DNA from: JASFYU01 sp045046905 | GTDB taxonomy: Bacteria; Bacteroidota; Bacteroidia; Flavobacteriales; Flavobacteriaceae | DNA length: 60,508 bases | Assembly (NCBI GenBank): GCA_045046905.1 | Contig: JASFYU010000056.1 | Coordinates: 1-60,508, forward strand | Direction: 5' to 3' | Part shown: positions 18,653 through 28,400 of the stretch, in pieces | How positions within the stretch are numbered: position 1 is the stretch's first letter | Layout: each line of letters starts with the position of its first letter | Notes under the pieces: generated by a model | Told to the model about the DNA's origin: nothing | Seen by the model: only the letters and a program-made list of their open reading frames with translations | The model's database searches: none | Translations under genes and position numbers: made by a program

Positions 18653-20584
18653 TTATTTTTTTGGCCTTATCCACATACAATGACCGCCTCCTGGAGCCAT
18701 CTTTGCCTGTATGATATCTCCTTTTTTTACTTCTGAAATTCTGATTTGGTAAGCCTCAGGCTTAGTCCTGCAATGGGTCTCTTTGGTATCTTCGTAAAAG
18801 GTGGCTTCATAGGTCTGACCTTCTTTCAGAAAATCAAGTGAGATATCAAGTGTGCCGCCTTTTTGACTAATTACGCTCCCAATAAACCATTCCTTTCCAT
18901 AGCGACGCGCAGTGGTAATATATTCGCCTATTTTGGCATTCAGGATCCGGCTTTCGTCCCATTTTCCTACGGGCTGTTTTTGAATGAATTCAAACAAATC
19001 TGCTTTTTTCCGGTAGGCTTCCGGGGCATCAGCAAGACAAACAAGACCACTAAAAATGATCAGTGTTCTCGCTGCTTCAGAGACGACTGTTGACAAATAA
19101 GAACCGTGAATTTTTGGGCCTTTTTGTCGACTGCCGCTATTAATCCCTTTCAGGTCAAAGTTGCCATTGTTCATATCAATCGGCCCCTGAATGGCGTTAA
19201 TGAGTGCCATCTTGATAAAGGATTCGGGGGTAAAAGCCCTTCTTGAATCTTGTTGCGCATGACAATATTCGCGGGTAATAGCATTTGGAAATGTTCTTTG
19301 GATACCCGTGAATGGGACGGGACTATCATGAAAATTAATCAATAAATGACGCGCTGCACTCTGCTGAACAGCCTCACGAGTAAATGCTACGTCATCCTTC
19401 ATAAACCCATATTTTATACCTTTCATACCCAGCGACTGGTAGTATTTAAATAAGGCATCATCTCCATATTCTCCATGTCTTCTATCATAATACAGCAGAA
19501 GATCTACTTTTTTCTGAGCCGCATAGTCAATAACTTTTTGAAGATCTAGTTTGTCTGATAGTTCAAAATACCCTTTACCTACCTCTATATACCAAGCATC
19601 ATCAATTAGAAAGTATTCGATCTCTTTTTCAGCAGCAAAATCGATAAAACGCAGATAACTTTCTGTATTGATACCGTATGTAAAACCATCTTCTGCAGTA
19701 TAGCCATGCACCCGCCAGTCCCATAGCGTCTTACCTGGCTTGATCCATGAGGGGTCGGCTATTTGATTGGGTGTTGCCAGATTGATAGGAACCGTATTGA
19801 CTACCAAATCTCCTACCGCTTCATTAATCAAAATCACGCGCCAAGGAGTGCTCATTTGTTCTTCTGTGAGTTTTGCTTTATTAGAAGAAACAAGTGACGC
19901 TTTACCCTGATCGTATTTCAAATTCATTACTTCAAAACCTGGTGCGGAAAAAAGATCTGATTCCAAAATAGACAGGTACGGTTTATTCGATTTTTCTACC
20001 ACAATCGGCATGAATAATTGGGGTGATTCATTAGTCTGCTGTAAATCATCTATTAAAAGTGGGCCTACTGGTTCATTTTCTCCTGCAGGACAATACAGTG
20101 CATCCGTTTTATCTATTTTAAATTCGCAATAAAAAGTCGCTTCCGTACCTTCTTCATACCCTTCTAGTTCATATCTAAAACCGACTCCATGATTGTAAAT
20201 TCGGACGATTAGTTTTGCAGTGGCACGCTCTAACTCAATATTTAAAACAAGTTCATTATATTGATTTTTAACCTCACTAAATTGGCCCCAGACTGGCCGC
20301 CAAACATTGTTTATAGAAATGGAGTCCGAGCCTTCAATTTTTGCCAAAGACTTAGGTAAAATTGAAAGTTCTGAAGAATGGATCATCTCCTTGCCTTGCC
20401 AAGACAGCATATAGGTAATGACGCCATGCTGATCGTCAAATTGAACCGAGAGATTACCACTAGGTGAACTGACTTTGAAAATATCATTCTTTTCTGAACA
20501 GCTATTGAACAAACAAAAAACAACGCTTAGCAAAAACAGTGCATTCTGTGTTTTTAAAACAGTGCTAAAATTTATTTTCCTCAT
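18653..20584 (-). CDS. Glycoside hydrolase family 97 lipoprotein
   Basis: GH97 enzymes are periplasmic alpha-glucosidases or alpha-galactosidases. This 643-residue protein has a lipoprotein signal (LFNSCS, Cys29), the N-terminal beta-sandwich (SSPSGNLSVQFD, NHGVGFRYEL), a TIM barrel with IKPGKTLWDWRVHGY, EYFLIDDAWY and TFPNAITREYCHAQQD, and a C-terminal beta domain. In the retaining members I know, a K-x-D-F strand end carries the nucleophile. Here the matching place reads KYGFMKDD (391-398), with Gly393 where Asp would be expected; Asp397 or Asp398, or Glu439 in TREY, could take over. The gene is packed 2 bases after a sulfatase and 1 base before the GH43-like gene. The substrate is probably an alpha-linked sulfated galactan or similar. 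Confidence 0.87.
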   Translation of the reverse strand: MRKINFSTVLKTQNALFLLSVVFCLFNSCSEKNDIFKVSSPSGNLSVQFDDQHGVITYMLSWQGKEMIHSSELSILPKSLAKIEGSDSISINNVWRPVWGQFSEVKNQYNELVLNIELERATAKLIVRIYNHGVGFRYELEGYEEGTEATFYCEFKIDKTDALYCPAGENEPVGPLLIDDLQQTNESPQLFMPIVVEKSNKPYLSILESDLFSAPGFEVMNLKYDQGKASLVSSNKAKLTEEQMSTPWRVILINEAVGDLVVNTVPINLATPNQIADPSWIKPGKTLWDWRVHGYTAEDGFTYGINTESYLRFIDFAAEKEIEYFLIDDAWYIEVGKGYFELSDKLDLQKVIDYAAQKKVDLLLYYDRRHGEYGDDALFKYYQSLGMKGIKYGFMKDDVAFTREAVQQSAARHLLINFHDSPVPFTGIQRTFPNAITREYCHAQQDSRRAFTPESFIKMALINAIQGPIDMNNGNFDLKGINSGSRQKGPKIHGSYLSTVVSEAARTLIIFSGLVCLADAPEAYRKKADLFEFIQKQPVGKWDESRILNAKIGEYITTARRYGKEWFIGSVISQKGGTLDISLDFLKEGQTYEATFYEDTKETHCRTKPEAYQIRISEVKKGDIIQAKMAPGGGHCMWIRPKK

Positions 20585-20586
20585 TC

Positions 20587-22014
20587 TTATAATTCTTTTA
20601 AACCGACATTCTTGGAAGGCATTTCAGCAGCTGTTCTCTTTTGCCAATTCTTTAGATTTATAAGCATTTTGCTTCTTCTTTCTGGGTAGTTTAAGGACAA
20701 ATTATGGAGCTCTCCGAGGTCATCTTTCAGATTATAGAGATAGGTATTATCTGACTCAAACTCCCAAATCAGTTTCCAGTCTCCCTCTCGTATAGCGGCG
20801 GCCATGGTCAAACCGTCTTTACGGTGATGTGGAAAATGCCAATATAGAGCTCTTTCAGGAAGGTTCTTGTGTTCTAGAAGTAAAGGCAACAAGCTCATTC
20901 CTTCTAATTTACCAATATGATCGGCCGAGACAGCCGCCAAGTCTATCAAAGTAGGAAAAAGATCTACACTCGTAACCGGGCTACTATTTGTTTGACCACC
21001 CTCAATTTTAGCAGGGTAACTCACGACTAAAGGAACCCGAATACCACCTTCGTGTAGAGAGCCCTTAGTATCTTTCAATGGAGAATTATCAAATAAGCCA
21101 CCATTATCGGAATAAAAAATGACAATAGTATTTTCTAAGAGATTTGATTGTTTTAATTGATCCATTACTTTGCCGACATTTTGATCTAGCTTCTCTATCA
21201 TAGCAAAATAGGTGTTTCCATTATATTTGGCTATGGTCTCTTGAGGAGCCATTAAGGGCGTGTGTACCGTATAAGTAGACAAATACAGAAAAAAAGGATT
21301 GTGTTCATTTTCACGTATAAAATTCACTGCCTCGTCTCCAAGTCTGTCAGTGAGGTATTCACCTTTGGTTCTTTCGAGGATGGTGGCATTTTTGTAGGGC
21401 TCAAACCAACTGGCGGGCTGACCATATGCACAGCCTCCTATGTTTAGGTCAAAACCCTGAAACTCAGGATGAAATTGAGCATCTATTACACCATCTTCAC
21501 TAAACGCTGACCCGTCACCAGCCAAGTGCCATTTACCTAAAAAACCTGTTGCATATCCGTTTGTTTTGAAGACCTCAGCAATGGTTACTTCGGCAAGCGG
21601 CAAATGATTTCGAAAAAAAGCTTCTTTTAGCTTTTTACCCTTATTCTGCCTTAAAAGATATTTTTCCATTTCAAGACCTGGAATATGGCAGGTAGTCTTC
21701 AATGTAGCCGGAGATTTACCAGTCAGGATACTTGCTCGTGTGGGCGAGCATACCGGAGCAGCTGCGTAGGCTTGAGTGAATATAATTCCACTTTTGGCCA
21801 ATTCATCAATATTTGGCGTACTGATGCCTGGCTTGTTATTCATATAGCCCACATCATAATAGCCTAAATCATCAACTAGAATAAATACGATATTGGGTTG
21901 TATTTCTTTTTCTGGTGTAGCTTTGCACCCCAAAATCAGCAACCCCATGGCTATTGCTAAAGTGCATTTTTGAAAAAAAAGTATTTTACCTTCCCATTTA
22001 ATTATTGAAGTCAT
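20587..22014 (-). CDS. Formylglycine-dependent sulfatase (family S1), lipoprotein
   Basis: This enzyme hydrolyses sulfate esters, here probably on a polysaccharide fragment in the periplasm. The lipobox ends LLILGC (Cys30). The metal-binding start NIVFILVDDLGYYDVGY is typical of S1, and CSPTRASILTG begins at Cys89, the residue converted to formylglycine. Further conserved blocks are GKWHLAG, TVHTPLMAPQ, IVIFYSDNGG and TKGSLHEGGIRVPLVV. At 475 residues it is full length. It is the Cys type, so an anaerobic sulfatase-maturating enzyme or FGE must act elsewhere in the genome. It lies 14 bases after the other sulfatase and 2 bases before GH97. The exact S1 subfamily and sulfate position cannot be read by eye. 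Confidence 0.93.
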   Translation of the reverse strand: MTSIIKWEGKILFFQKCTLAIAMGLLILGCKATPEKEIQPNIVFILVDDLGYYDVGYMNNKPGISTPNIDELAKSGIIFTQAYAAAPVCSPTRASILTGKSPATLKTTCHIPGLEMEKYLLRQNKGKKLKEAFFRNHLPLAEVTIAEVFKTNGYATGFLGKWHLAGDGSAFSEDGVIDAQFHPEFQGFDLNIGGCAYGQPASWFEPYKNATILERTKGEYLTDRLGDEAVNFIRENEHNPFFLYLSTYTVHTPLMAPQETIAKYNGNTYFAMIEKLDQNVGKVMDQLKQSNLLENTIVIFYSDNGGLFDNSPLKDTKGSLHEGGIRVPLVVSYPAKIEGGQTNSSPVTSVDLFPTLIDLAAVSADHIGKLEGMSLLPLLLEHKNLPERALYWHFPHHRKDGLTMAAAIREGDWKLIWEFESDNTYLYNLKDDLGELHNLSLNYPERRSKMLINLKNWQKRTAAEMPSKNVGLKEL

Positions 22015-22028
22015 TTAGCAGTATTTTT

Positions 22029-23540
22029 CTATTTGTATTCCGCAGTATTCTTTTCCAATAAAAGAGAGAGTTCATTAACTACTTCATGATATTGCTTATA
22101 CAAATTATGTTGTTCTTGAGGGTCATTATCCATATCGTACAATGTACCTTCAAACCCTTCCTCGGCAGGGTCTTCGAACTGAGGTTGTGAAAATCCGCCT
22201 GAACCCAGATTAGGAGTCAATTTCCATTTACCCTTTCGTATAGAAAAATAGCCATGAAGAGAATGGTGTACAATAAAGTCTCGTATTGGTTCTTTCGTTT
22301 GTCCGATATATGCAGGCCACATATTATAACTATCCTCACCAGCGCTTTTTGGCAATTGTTTTTCAAGAAGACCCGCTACGGTCGCCAGCAAATCAGTTGT
22401 ACTCATCACTTGATTAGATACAGAACCTGGCTCTATCTTGCCTAGCCATTGGGCTATAAACGGAACATGATGCCCGCCTTCATAAATGTCAGCTTTCTGG
22501 CCTCTAAAGATATAATTTGCCCTATGGGCATATTTTTCTTTGTCATCAGGCGTCCAGTGCGAGCCGTTGTCTGAAGTGACTATGATCAAAGTATTGTCTA
22601 ACATATTAGACTTCTCCAAAGCAGCTACTACCTCGCCTACCGCATTGTCTACCATGGTGACAAAGTCACCATAAGTGCCCGCTTGTGACGCCCCGTGTAC
22701 ATCCTCTGACGGTAGCCATGGGGTATGTGGTGCAGTAAGTGGAAAATACAGGAAAAAGGGTTTTTCTTCTGTGGCTTGTTGATTAATAAATGCGGTCGCC
22801 TTCTTTATAAAATGGGGAAGCACATTGTCAAAATCGAAATTCTCGTCCATCTCCCCAGCTCTCCAAATAACACCTCTGCCGTGATCCTTCTGATTTTTAC
22901 CCTCGGTATAACCTGTTGGTATGGCTGTAGTTTTATCATTTTCCAAATATACATACGGAGCCATGTCTAAAGAGGCAGGAATAATATAGGAATAATCGAA
23001 CCCCAGATCCTTCGGGCCCGATGCAGTTTTGGTATAATCCACATTGTTATCTTCACCTTTTGACAGTACTTCACTCCATTCTAATTCTTTGATAGGTAGG
23101 TCAGGGTTCTTTGGTTGCCAGCCTAGACCTAGATGCCATTTTCCTATGCAGGCGGCAGTGTAGCCATTGTCTTTTAAAAAAGATGCTACGGTCATTCTAT
23201 CGCGTTCTATCAATGGTTGACCATAGCCCCAAAGTACTCCTTTCTTTAAACGGCTTTTCCAGGCATAGCGACCTGTCAATATTCCATAGCGGGTAGGTGT
23301 GCAGACCGCAGAATTGGAATGTGCATCTGTAAAAGAGATGCCTTGTTGAACTATTTTGTTCATATGTGGCGTTGAGATGCCTGATTCTGGATTTAAAGAT
23401 GATATATCGCCATAGCCCATATCGTCTGCCAAAATATAAACAATGTTGGGCCGTTGGCTCTGAATAATTTTTTGCTTTTCTTTTTTAGGTTGACAGCCAA
23501 TGATGAATAAAAAAAGAAAAAAGCCGAATATGTTTTTCAT
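22029..23540 (-). CDS. Formylglycine-dependent sulfatase (family S1), lipoprotein
   Basis: This is a second S1 sulfatase, 503 residues from the chosen start. The start at 23540 gives the lipoprotein signal MKNIFGFFLFLFIIGC with Cys16; a longer in-frame extension to 23651 would put 37 residues, partly encoded by an intergenic repeat, in front of it and is rejected. The active site CTPTRYGILTGRYAW begins at Cys80. Other blocks are NIVYILADDMGYGDIS, CIGKWHLGLGW, FPLTAPHTPWLP, LIIVTSDNGSHW and RGQKADIYEGGHHVPF. It heads the tight operon with sulfatase 1, GH97 and the GH43-like gene. The two sulfatases differ strongly and probably remove sulfate from different positions. Confidence 0.93.
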   Translation of the reverse strand: MKNIFGFFLFLFIIGCQPKKEKQKIIQSQRPNIVYILADDMGYGDISSLNPESGISTPHMNKIVQQGISFTDAHSNSAVCTPTRYGILTGRYAWKSRLKKGVLWGYGQPLIERDRMTVASFLKDNGYTAACIGKWHLGLGWQPKNPDLPIKELEWSEVLSKGEDNNVDYTKTASGPKDLGFDYSYIIPASLDMAPYVYLENDKTTAIPTGYTEGKNQKDHGRGVIWRAGEMDENFDFDNVLPHFIKKATAFINQQATEEKPFFLYFPLTAPHTPWLPSEDVHGASQAGTYGDFVTMVDNAVGEVVAALEKSNMLDNTLIIVTSDNGSHWTPDDKEKYAHRANYIFRGQKADIYEGGHHVPFIAQWLGKIEPGSVSNQVMSTTDLLATVAGLLEKQLPKSAGEDSYNMWPAYIGQTKEPIRDFIVHHSLHGYFSIRKGKWKLTPNLGSGGFSQPQFEDPAEEGFEGTLYDMDNDPQEQHNLYKQYHEVVNELSLLLEKNTAEYK

Positions 23541-23601
23541 AAGGTCATTTTTATGGTAAAATAGACTTCCCAGTTTTGAGAAGTCTATGTTTCTATATCC
23601 T

Positions 23602-23722
23602 AAATCAACAACCTCGACCCAAGGGTACGAAGTATGCTTCCGAAAAAACATTTTTCATTTCGAGGCAAGCCCCTTTAAAGGTAGGCAGGCATCGACAGGC
23701 TAAACCCTCAATGAGGAATTAA
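23602..23722. repeat. Dispersed intergenic repeat, copy 2
   Basis: Bases 23602-23671 match copy 1 (742-811) with 6 mismatches in 70, and the AAACCCTCAATGAGG block at 23702-23716 matches 911-925. The two copies have different spacers (29 bases here, 98 there), so the family is modular. It lies in the 356-base gap between susD and the sulfatase gene. That gap also has GAGTTCGACCTAAG (23815-23828) and the susD terminator. The repeat overlaps the likely 5' untranslated region of the sulfatase operon. Confidence 0.8.
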
Positions 23723-23834
23723 ATAAATGTATAAAGCACTAACCAATAGCAGAATACTATTCTAATAGAATTAAACTATCTGACAATTACATACTCATTT
23801 GATTTTTATACCCCGAGTTCGACCTAAGGTTTAC

Positions 23835-23879
23835 AAATAAAAGAAGAAAGAGATCTCAAAGATTAAGAAATCTCTTTCT
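23835..23879 (-). terminator. Intrinsic terminator downstream of susD
   Basis: On the minus strand a perfect 10-base stem (AGAAAGAGAT with ATCTCTTTCT; 23870-23879 and 23845-23854) with a 15-base loop is followed by TCTTCTTTTATTTG. It starts 17 bases after the susD stop codon. It would end or attenuate the susC-susD transcript before the sulfatase operon, consistent with much higher expression of SusC/D than of the enzymes. Confidence 0.65.
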
Positions 23880-23896
23880 CCTAGAATAAAGAGGGT

Positions 23897-25450
23897 TTAA
23901 TACCCAGGATTTTGAATATTTACATCAGTCTCAAGAATATCAATTTGCTCTTGAGGTATGGGCCAAAGTATGTAATGCGATTTAATATTCTTTTCGATAG
24001 CAAAGACAGAAGTAGTCTGTGGATTTGGAAAATCTGCCTCGGTATCATTAAAAGCTTGCATGGTAGAGATGTATCTTCCCCACCGTACTAAATCAAACCA
24101 TCGATTAAACTCATTACAAAGTTCTAATCTTCTTTCTAAATATACCGCCTCTCTAAAACTACTTTGATCGAGTGAAGACAAATCTACAAGTCCGGCTCTT
24201 GTCCTCACTTCATTAATGGCATCATATGCCGCTTGAGTGGGTGTTCCTAATTCATTTAAAGCTTCAGCATAAATCAGTAAGACATCAGAAAATCTAAGAA
24301 CCTTGGTATTTACCTCACCATCATTTAAGACCAATCCTTGATGAAGTAAATCAACATCAATCCATTTAAAATAATGGGCATCGAAAGTTGCTGTGTCTCC
24401 AGAAGTGTTAGATATACTTGTAAACAGTGCATTGTCAACGAGACGTAAATCAGATGGGTCGTACGCATTAACCAAATCAGGAGTAGGTCTCACAAGCGCA
24501 TTACCTCTATAATTAGCACCTAGAATACCACTGACAGATCTTTTAAAAGTAGCAATACCTAATAGACTACCTCCTCGTTGAACTCCTAAGCCAGCTCTCA
24601 TTTGAATTTCAATCAGCGATTCCTTACTTAAGTCATTCCGAAATGCATCTATATAGTTATCCTCAAGGTCATACCCATACGTTCCTCTACCATCAATAAC
24701 TTCTTTTGCTTTATTAGCAGCCAATTGATACTTAGAGGTATCATTCAAAGGGTTTCCTGCCCAAGTTAAATATACCTTTGCCAATAAACCCTTAGCTGCT
24801 CCAGAAGTGGCACGACCAGCATCTGCTCCTGCCCAAATTGGAGGCAACACTTGTTCTGCAGCTAGCAAATCTGATTCGATTAGCTCATAAACTTCTACAG
24901 AGGGCCTACGGTCTGAGGCAATTAAAAATGCCTCATCTAGGTCTTTCACCACGCTGGTAATCACGGGTACATCTCCGAATAGCCTTACTAGATCAAAATA
25001 GGCCAACCCTCTAAAAAACTTGGCCTCCGCAACTAGTCGACCTCTAATTTCGAGACTTTCCGATACATTGTCAATAACGGCGTTTGTTCTTGCTATTGTC
25101 CTGTAATGATGGTTCCAAACGGCAGGCACAAAAGCGGATTGAGACGTTATATTCAACCTGCTCCACCCTTGCCAGGCTTGGTTACCCACGGTGAAATCGG
25201 TATACGAATCATCAGTAGTAATATCAGTCATAGCCATGACTATGTTTCCATACCAACCACTATTACCACTTTGGATAGATGCATAGATGGCGTTCGTAGC
25301 TGAAATAGCATCGGCCTCAGTTTGATAAAAATTAGCTTCTGTCAAGATAGCTGTTGGTGTTTCTTCCAAGAAATCATCACTACACGAGAACAGTGTCAGC
25401 AATAGTATACTCACTGAGCACCCAATATATATATTATTAAAAAATTTCAT
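23897..25450 (-). CDS. SusD/RagB-family surface glycan-binding lipoprotein
   Basis: SusD proteins cap the SusC channel and bind the glycan at the cell surface. The chosen ATG gives MKFFNNIYIGCSVSILLLT and then the lipobox LFSC (Cys23); a second ATG ten codons upstream is possible. The opening DDFLEETPTAILTEANFYQTEADA, the TPR-like helices (AKFFRGLAYFDLVRLFGDVP, SGAAKGLLAKVYLTWAG) and the C-terminal VLRFSDVLLIYAEALNELG, ERRLELCNEFNRWFDLVRWG and ILWPIPQEQID are diagnostic of the family. The 517 residues form a complete protein. The gene follows susC and is closed by a terminator. The ligand is unknown, but the neighbouring sulfatases suggest a sulfated polysaccharide. Confidence 0.95.
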   Translation of the reverse strand: MKFFNNIYIGCSVSILLLTLFSCSDDFLEETPTAILTEANFYQTEADAISATNAIYASIQSGNSGWYGNIVMAMTDITTDDSYTDFTVGNQAWQGWSRLNITSQSAFVPAVWNHHYRTIARTNAVIDNVSESLEIRGRLVAEAKFFRGLAYFDLVRLFGDVPVITSVVKDLDEAFLIASDRRPSVEVYELIESDLLAAEQVLPPIWAGADAGRATSGAAKGLLAKVYLTWAGNPLNDTSKYQLAANKAKEVIDGRGTYGYDLEDNYIDAFRNDLSKESLIEIQMRAGLGVQRGGSLLGIATFKRSVSGILGANYRGNALVRPTPDLVNAYDPSDLRLVDNALFTSISNTSGDTATFDAHYFKWIDVDLLHQGLVLNDGEVNTKVLRFSDVLLIYAEALNELGTPTQAAYDAINEVRTRAGLVDLSSLDQSSFREAVYLERRLELCNEFNRWFDLVRWGRYISTMQAFNDTEADFPNPQTTSVFAIEKNIKSHYILWPIPQEQIDILETDVNIQNPGY

Positions 25451-25498
25451 GTCATTATATTTTATATTATAAAATTTCATATTTCTATATCCTAAAAA

Positions 25499-28400
25499 TT
25501 AAAAACCAATATTTAAACCTAGGATGATAGATTTGGCACTAGGGTAGATGGCCTCATCATAACCTTGCTGCGTAACAGAGCCTGAGCTCGATACATCTGG
25601 ATCATACCCACTATAGTTTGAAAAGGTAATTAAATTGGTGCCTGTTGCATAAATTCTAAAAGAACGGATGGCCTTAAGTCTATCTAACAAGGATGCTGGT
25701 AGCGTGTAGCCCAACGTAATGGTTTTAAACCTAACATAACTACCATCTTCTAACCACTCATCTGAAAATTTCAAAGGTTGAGTAGTAAGAGAAGCTCTAG
25801 GAATATTTGTATCTGTGTTTTGGGGTGTCCATCTATCTAGAGCAACTTCACTCACATTACCCCCTCCTCCAGAAAGGTTTTCTAAGAAAATAACTCTATT
25901 GAAGTTCACAATCTTGTTTCCATGGCTACCCTGTAGAAATGCACTAAGGCTAACATTCTTATATTTAAATGTACTTGTAAATCCCCAAAATTTATCTGGC
26001 ACAGCATTTCCTAAAAACTTTCTATCTGCAATAGTAATATCGCCATCGCCATTAAAATCTTTGTATTTTATATCTCCAGGAGATCGTGTATCACCATCCA
26101 AAGTTAAACTCACATCATTATCATATAGACCATCTTTTACCCAGCCCCTAAAGGTTCCTAGGCGGCCTCCTACAAATAATGATTGACTTCCTGAACCTGC
26201 GCCAAATGGGCCACCACGTCCTGTGACAATCGTATCATTTTCAGCCAATGTCAGCACCTTATTCTTAATGTAGCTAAAGTTTGCAGACACGTTCCAAGTA
26301 AAATCGCCGCTATCTACAATTGTGGTGTTTACTTCTACCTCGATACCGGTGTTTTCTACACTACCAATGTTTGTTGTTGTTGTTAAACTGTTAGTTCCCA
26401 CAACAGATGGCAGACCTCTTCCAAAAAACAAGCCTTCAGTTTTACGGTTAAAATAATCGGCAGAAAATGCAAGTCTTCCTTTATTTAAAGACATGTCTAG
26501 CCCAACATTAAGTTGTTTAGATATTTCCCAAGTCAAAGCCGGATTTGGAAAATTCTGGGGAGCAAAGCCTGTATTTATGTTTTGGCCAACACCAATAATA
26601 GCTTGATCAGCCGATAATTGGCCAAGTGTATTATACACGCCAATACTTTGACTTCCTGACTCACCGTATGACAGTCTTATCTTAAGCTCATCAATGGCAT
26701 TAACATTTTCCATAAACGGTTCTTTACTTATTCTCCATGATACCGCACCTGAAGGAAAAAGATTCCATTTATTACCTACTGCCAATCTTGAAGCCCCATC
26801 ATACCTACCAGATACGGTAACCAAATACTTATCTTTGTACGAGTAATTTACACGTGCTAAATAAGAAGCTAAGGTCCATTCGGAAGCACCACTTTCTGGA
26901 ATTTGAGGATTAGACCCCGACTGTAGCGCATTAAACGTTAAATTATCTAAGACAAAGGTTTGAGATGAAGCCGTAAATCTTTCAGTAGTGAATTTCTGCG
27001 CTTCAGCAACTACCACGGCATTAATGTCATGATGTCCTATGGTTTTATTAAAATCTAACTGATTCGTGCTCACCCAATTCGTATTCTGAAACGTACTTCT
27101 AGCTGCACGGCCTCCATTACTACCAATAATGGCCTGATTAATATAACTTCCTCTTATTTGATCTGTTAAACTAAAACCAAATGTAGTCTTGGCACTTAAC
27201 CAATCGGTGATCTTATATTTAAGGTATATGTTTCCTATCGTCTGATTTATTTTTGTCTCGCTAAGATTATTTAAAAGAGATAGTGGATTTTGAAAATCAC
27301 CCGGATTGATACCAATAAGAGTCTCTGTGGTTAAGTTTCCGTTTGAATCTCTAGCAGGAACGGTTGGATCACCAACCAATGCCGAATAAACCACATTAGA
27401 GTTACCTTCATTATTTCTGCCTGAAGCATGGGCCTCAACCTCGGAAGTAAGTTGCCTACTAATTGCCAAAGTATTTCCCATAGAGAAATTTTTTCCTAGA
27501 TTCACATCTAAATTCGCTCTTATTGAGAATTTTTCAAATCCAGAACTTTCTATTATACCGTCTTGACTAAGATAATTAGCCGATAAATAAAATTTGACAT
27601 TTTCGCTCCCTCCCCTTGCTGATAACTGATGGGTTTGTATAGCTGCGGTCCGAAAAAATTCATCTTGCCAGTCAGTACCTATTCCATTATTATGAATTGA
27701 AGCTATATCTGCAGCTGAATACGGAGCCGCCTGACCTGAATTGGTAAAGGCTTCATTAATATATTCTGCATATGGAGTTCCTGTTAAAAGTGAGATTCTC
27801 TTTCTTGCTTGCTGTAAGCCCGAAGCGACATTATAATCAATTTGAACTTTCGAATTTGTACCCCTTTTAGTTGTAATAAGAACAACACCATTTGCTCCTC
27901 TAGAGCCATAAATGGCAGTTGATGAGGCATCTTTTAAAATTTCAATTGATTTGATATCATAGGCATTTATTGAATTCAAGGCGCCGTCATATGGCAGCCC
28001 GTCTACCACGTATAGTGGATCAACACCACTGTTTATACTGCCAATACCACGAATACGAATTTGCACGTCACTCCCTGGCGATCCACCAGTAGAATTAACT
28101 GATACCCCAGCAGCATTTCCTTGAAATACATCGGCAATATTAGTAATAGGCCTGCTTTCTATGGTGCTACTTCTGATTGATGACACAGAGCCTGTAATGT
28201 CAGACTTTTTTCGTGTACCATAGCCTACTACAATGACTTCCTCAAGCCCTGCAGCACTTTCCGATAAAGCAATATCTAAAGTAATCTGGCCATTTACCAT
28301 AACTTCCTTAGTAGTATACCCGATATATGAAATCACCAATACTGCATTTTCATCTGCTACTTCTATTGAAAAATTACCATCAAAATCGGTTTGCGTTCCG

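Noticed and set aside
23541..23651. A 37-residue N-terminal extension of the second sulfatase.
   Set aside because: It is encoded partly by the dispersed repeat, and the internal ATG at 23540 gives a perfect lipoprotein signal peptide.
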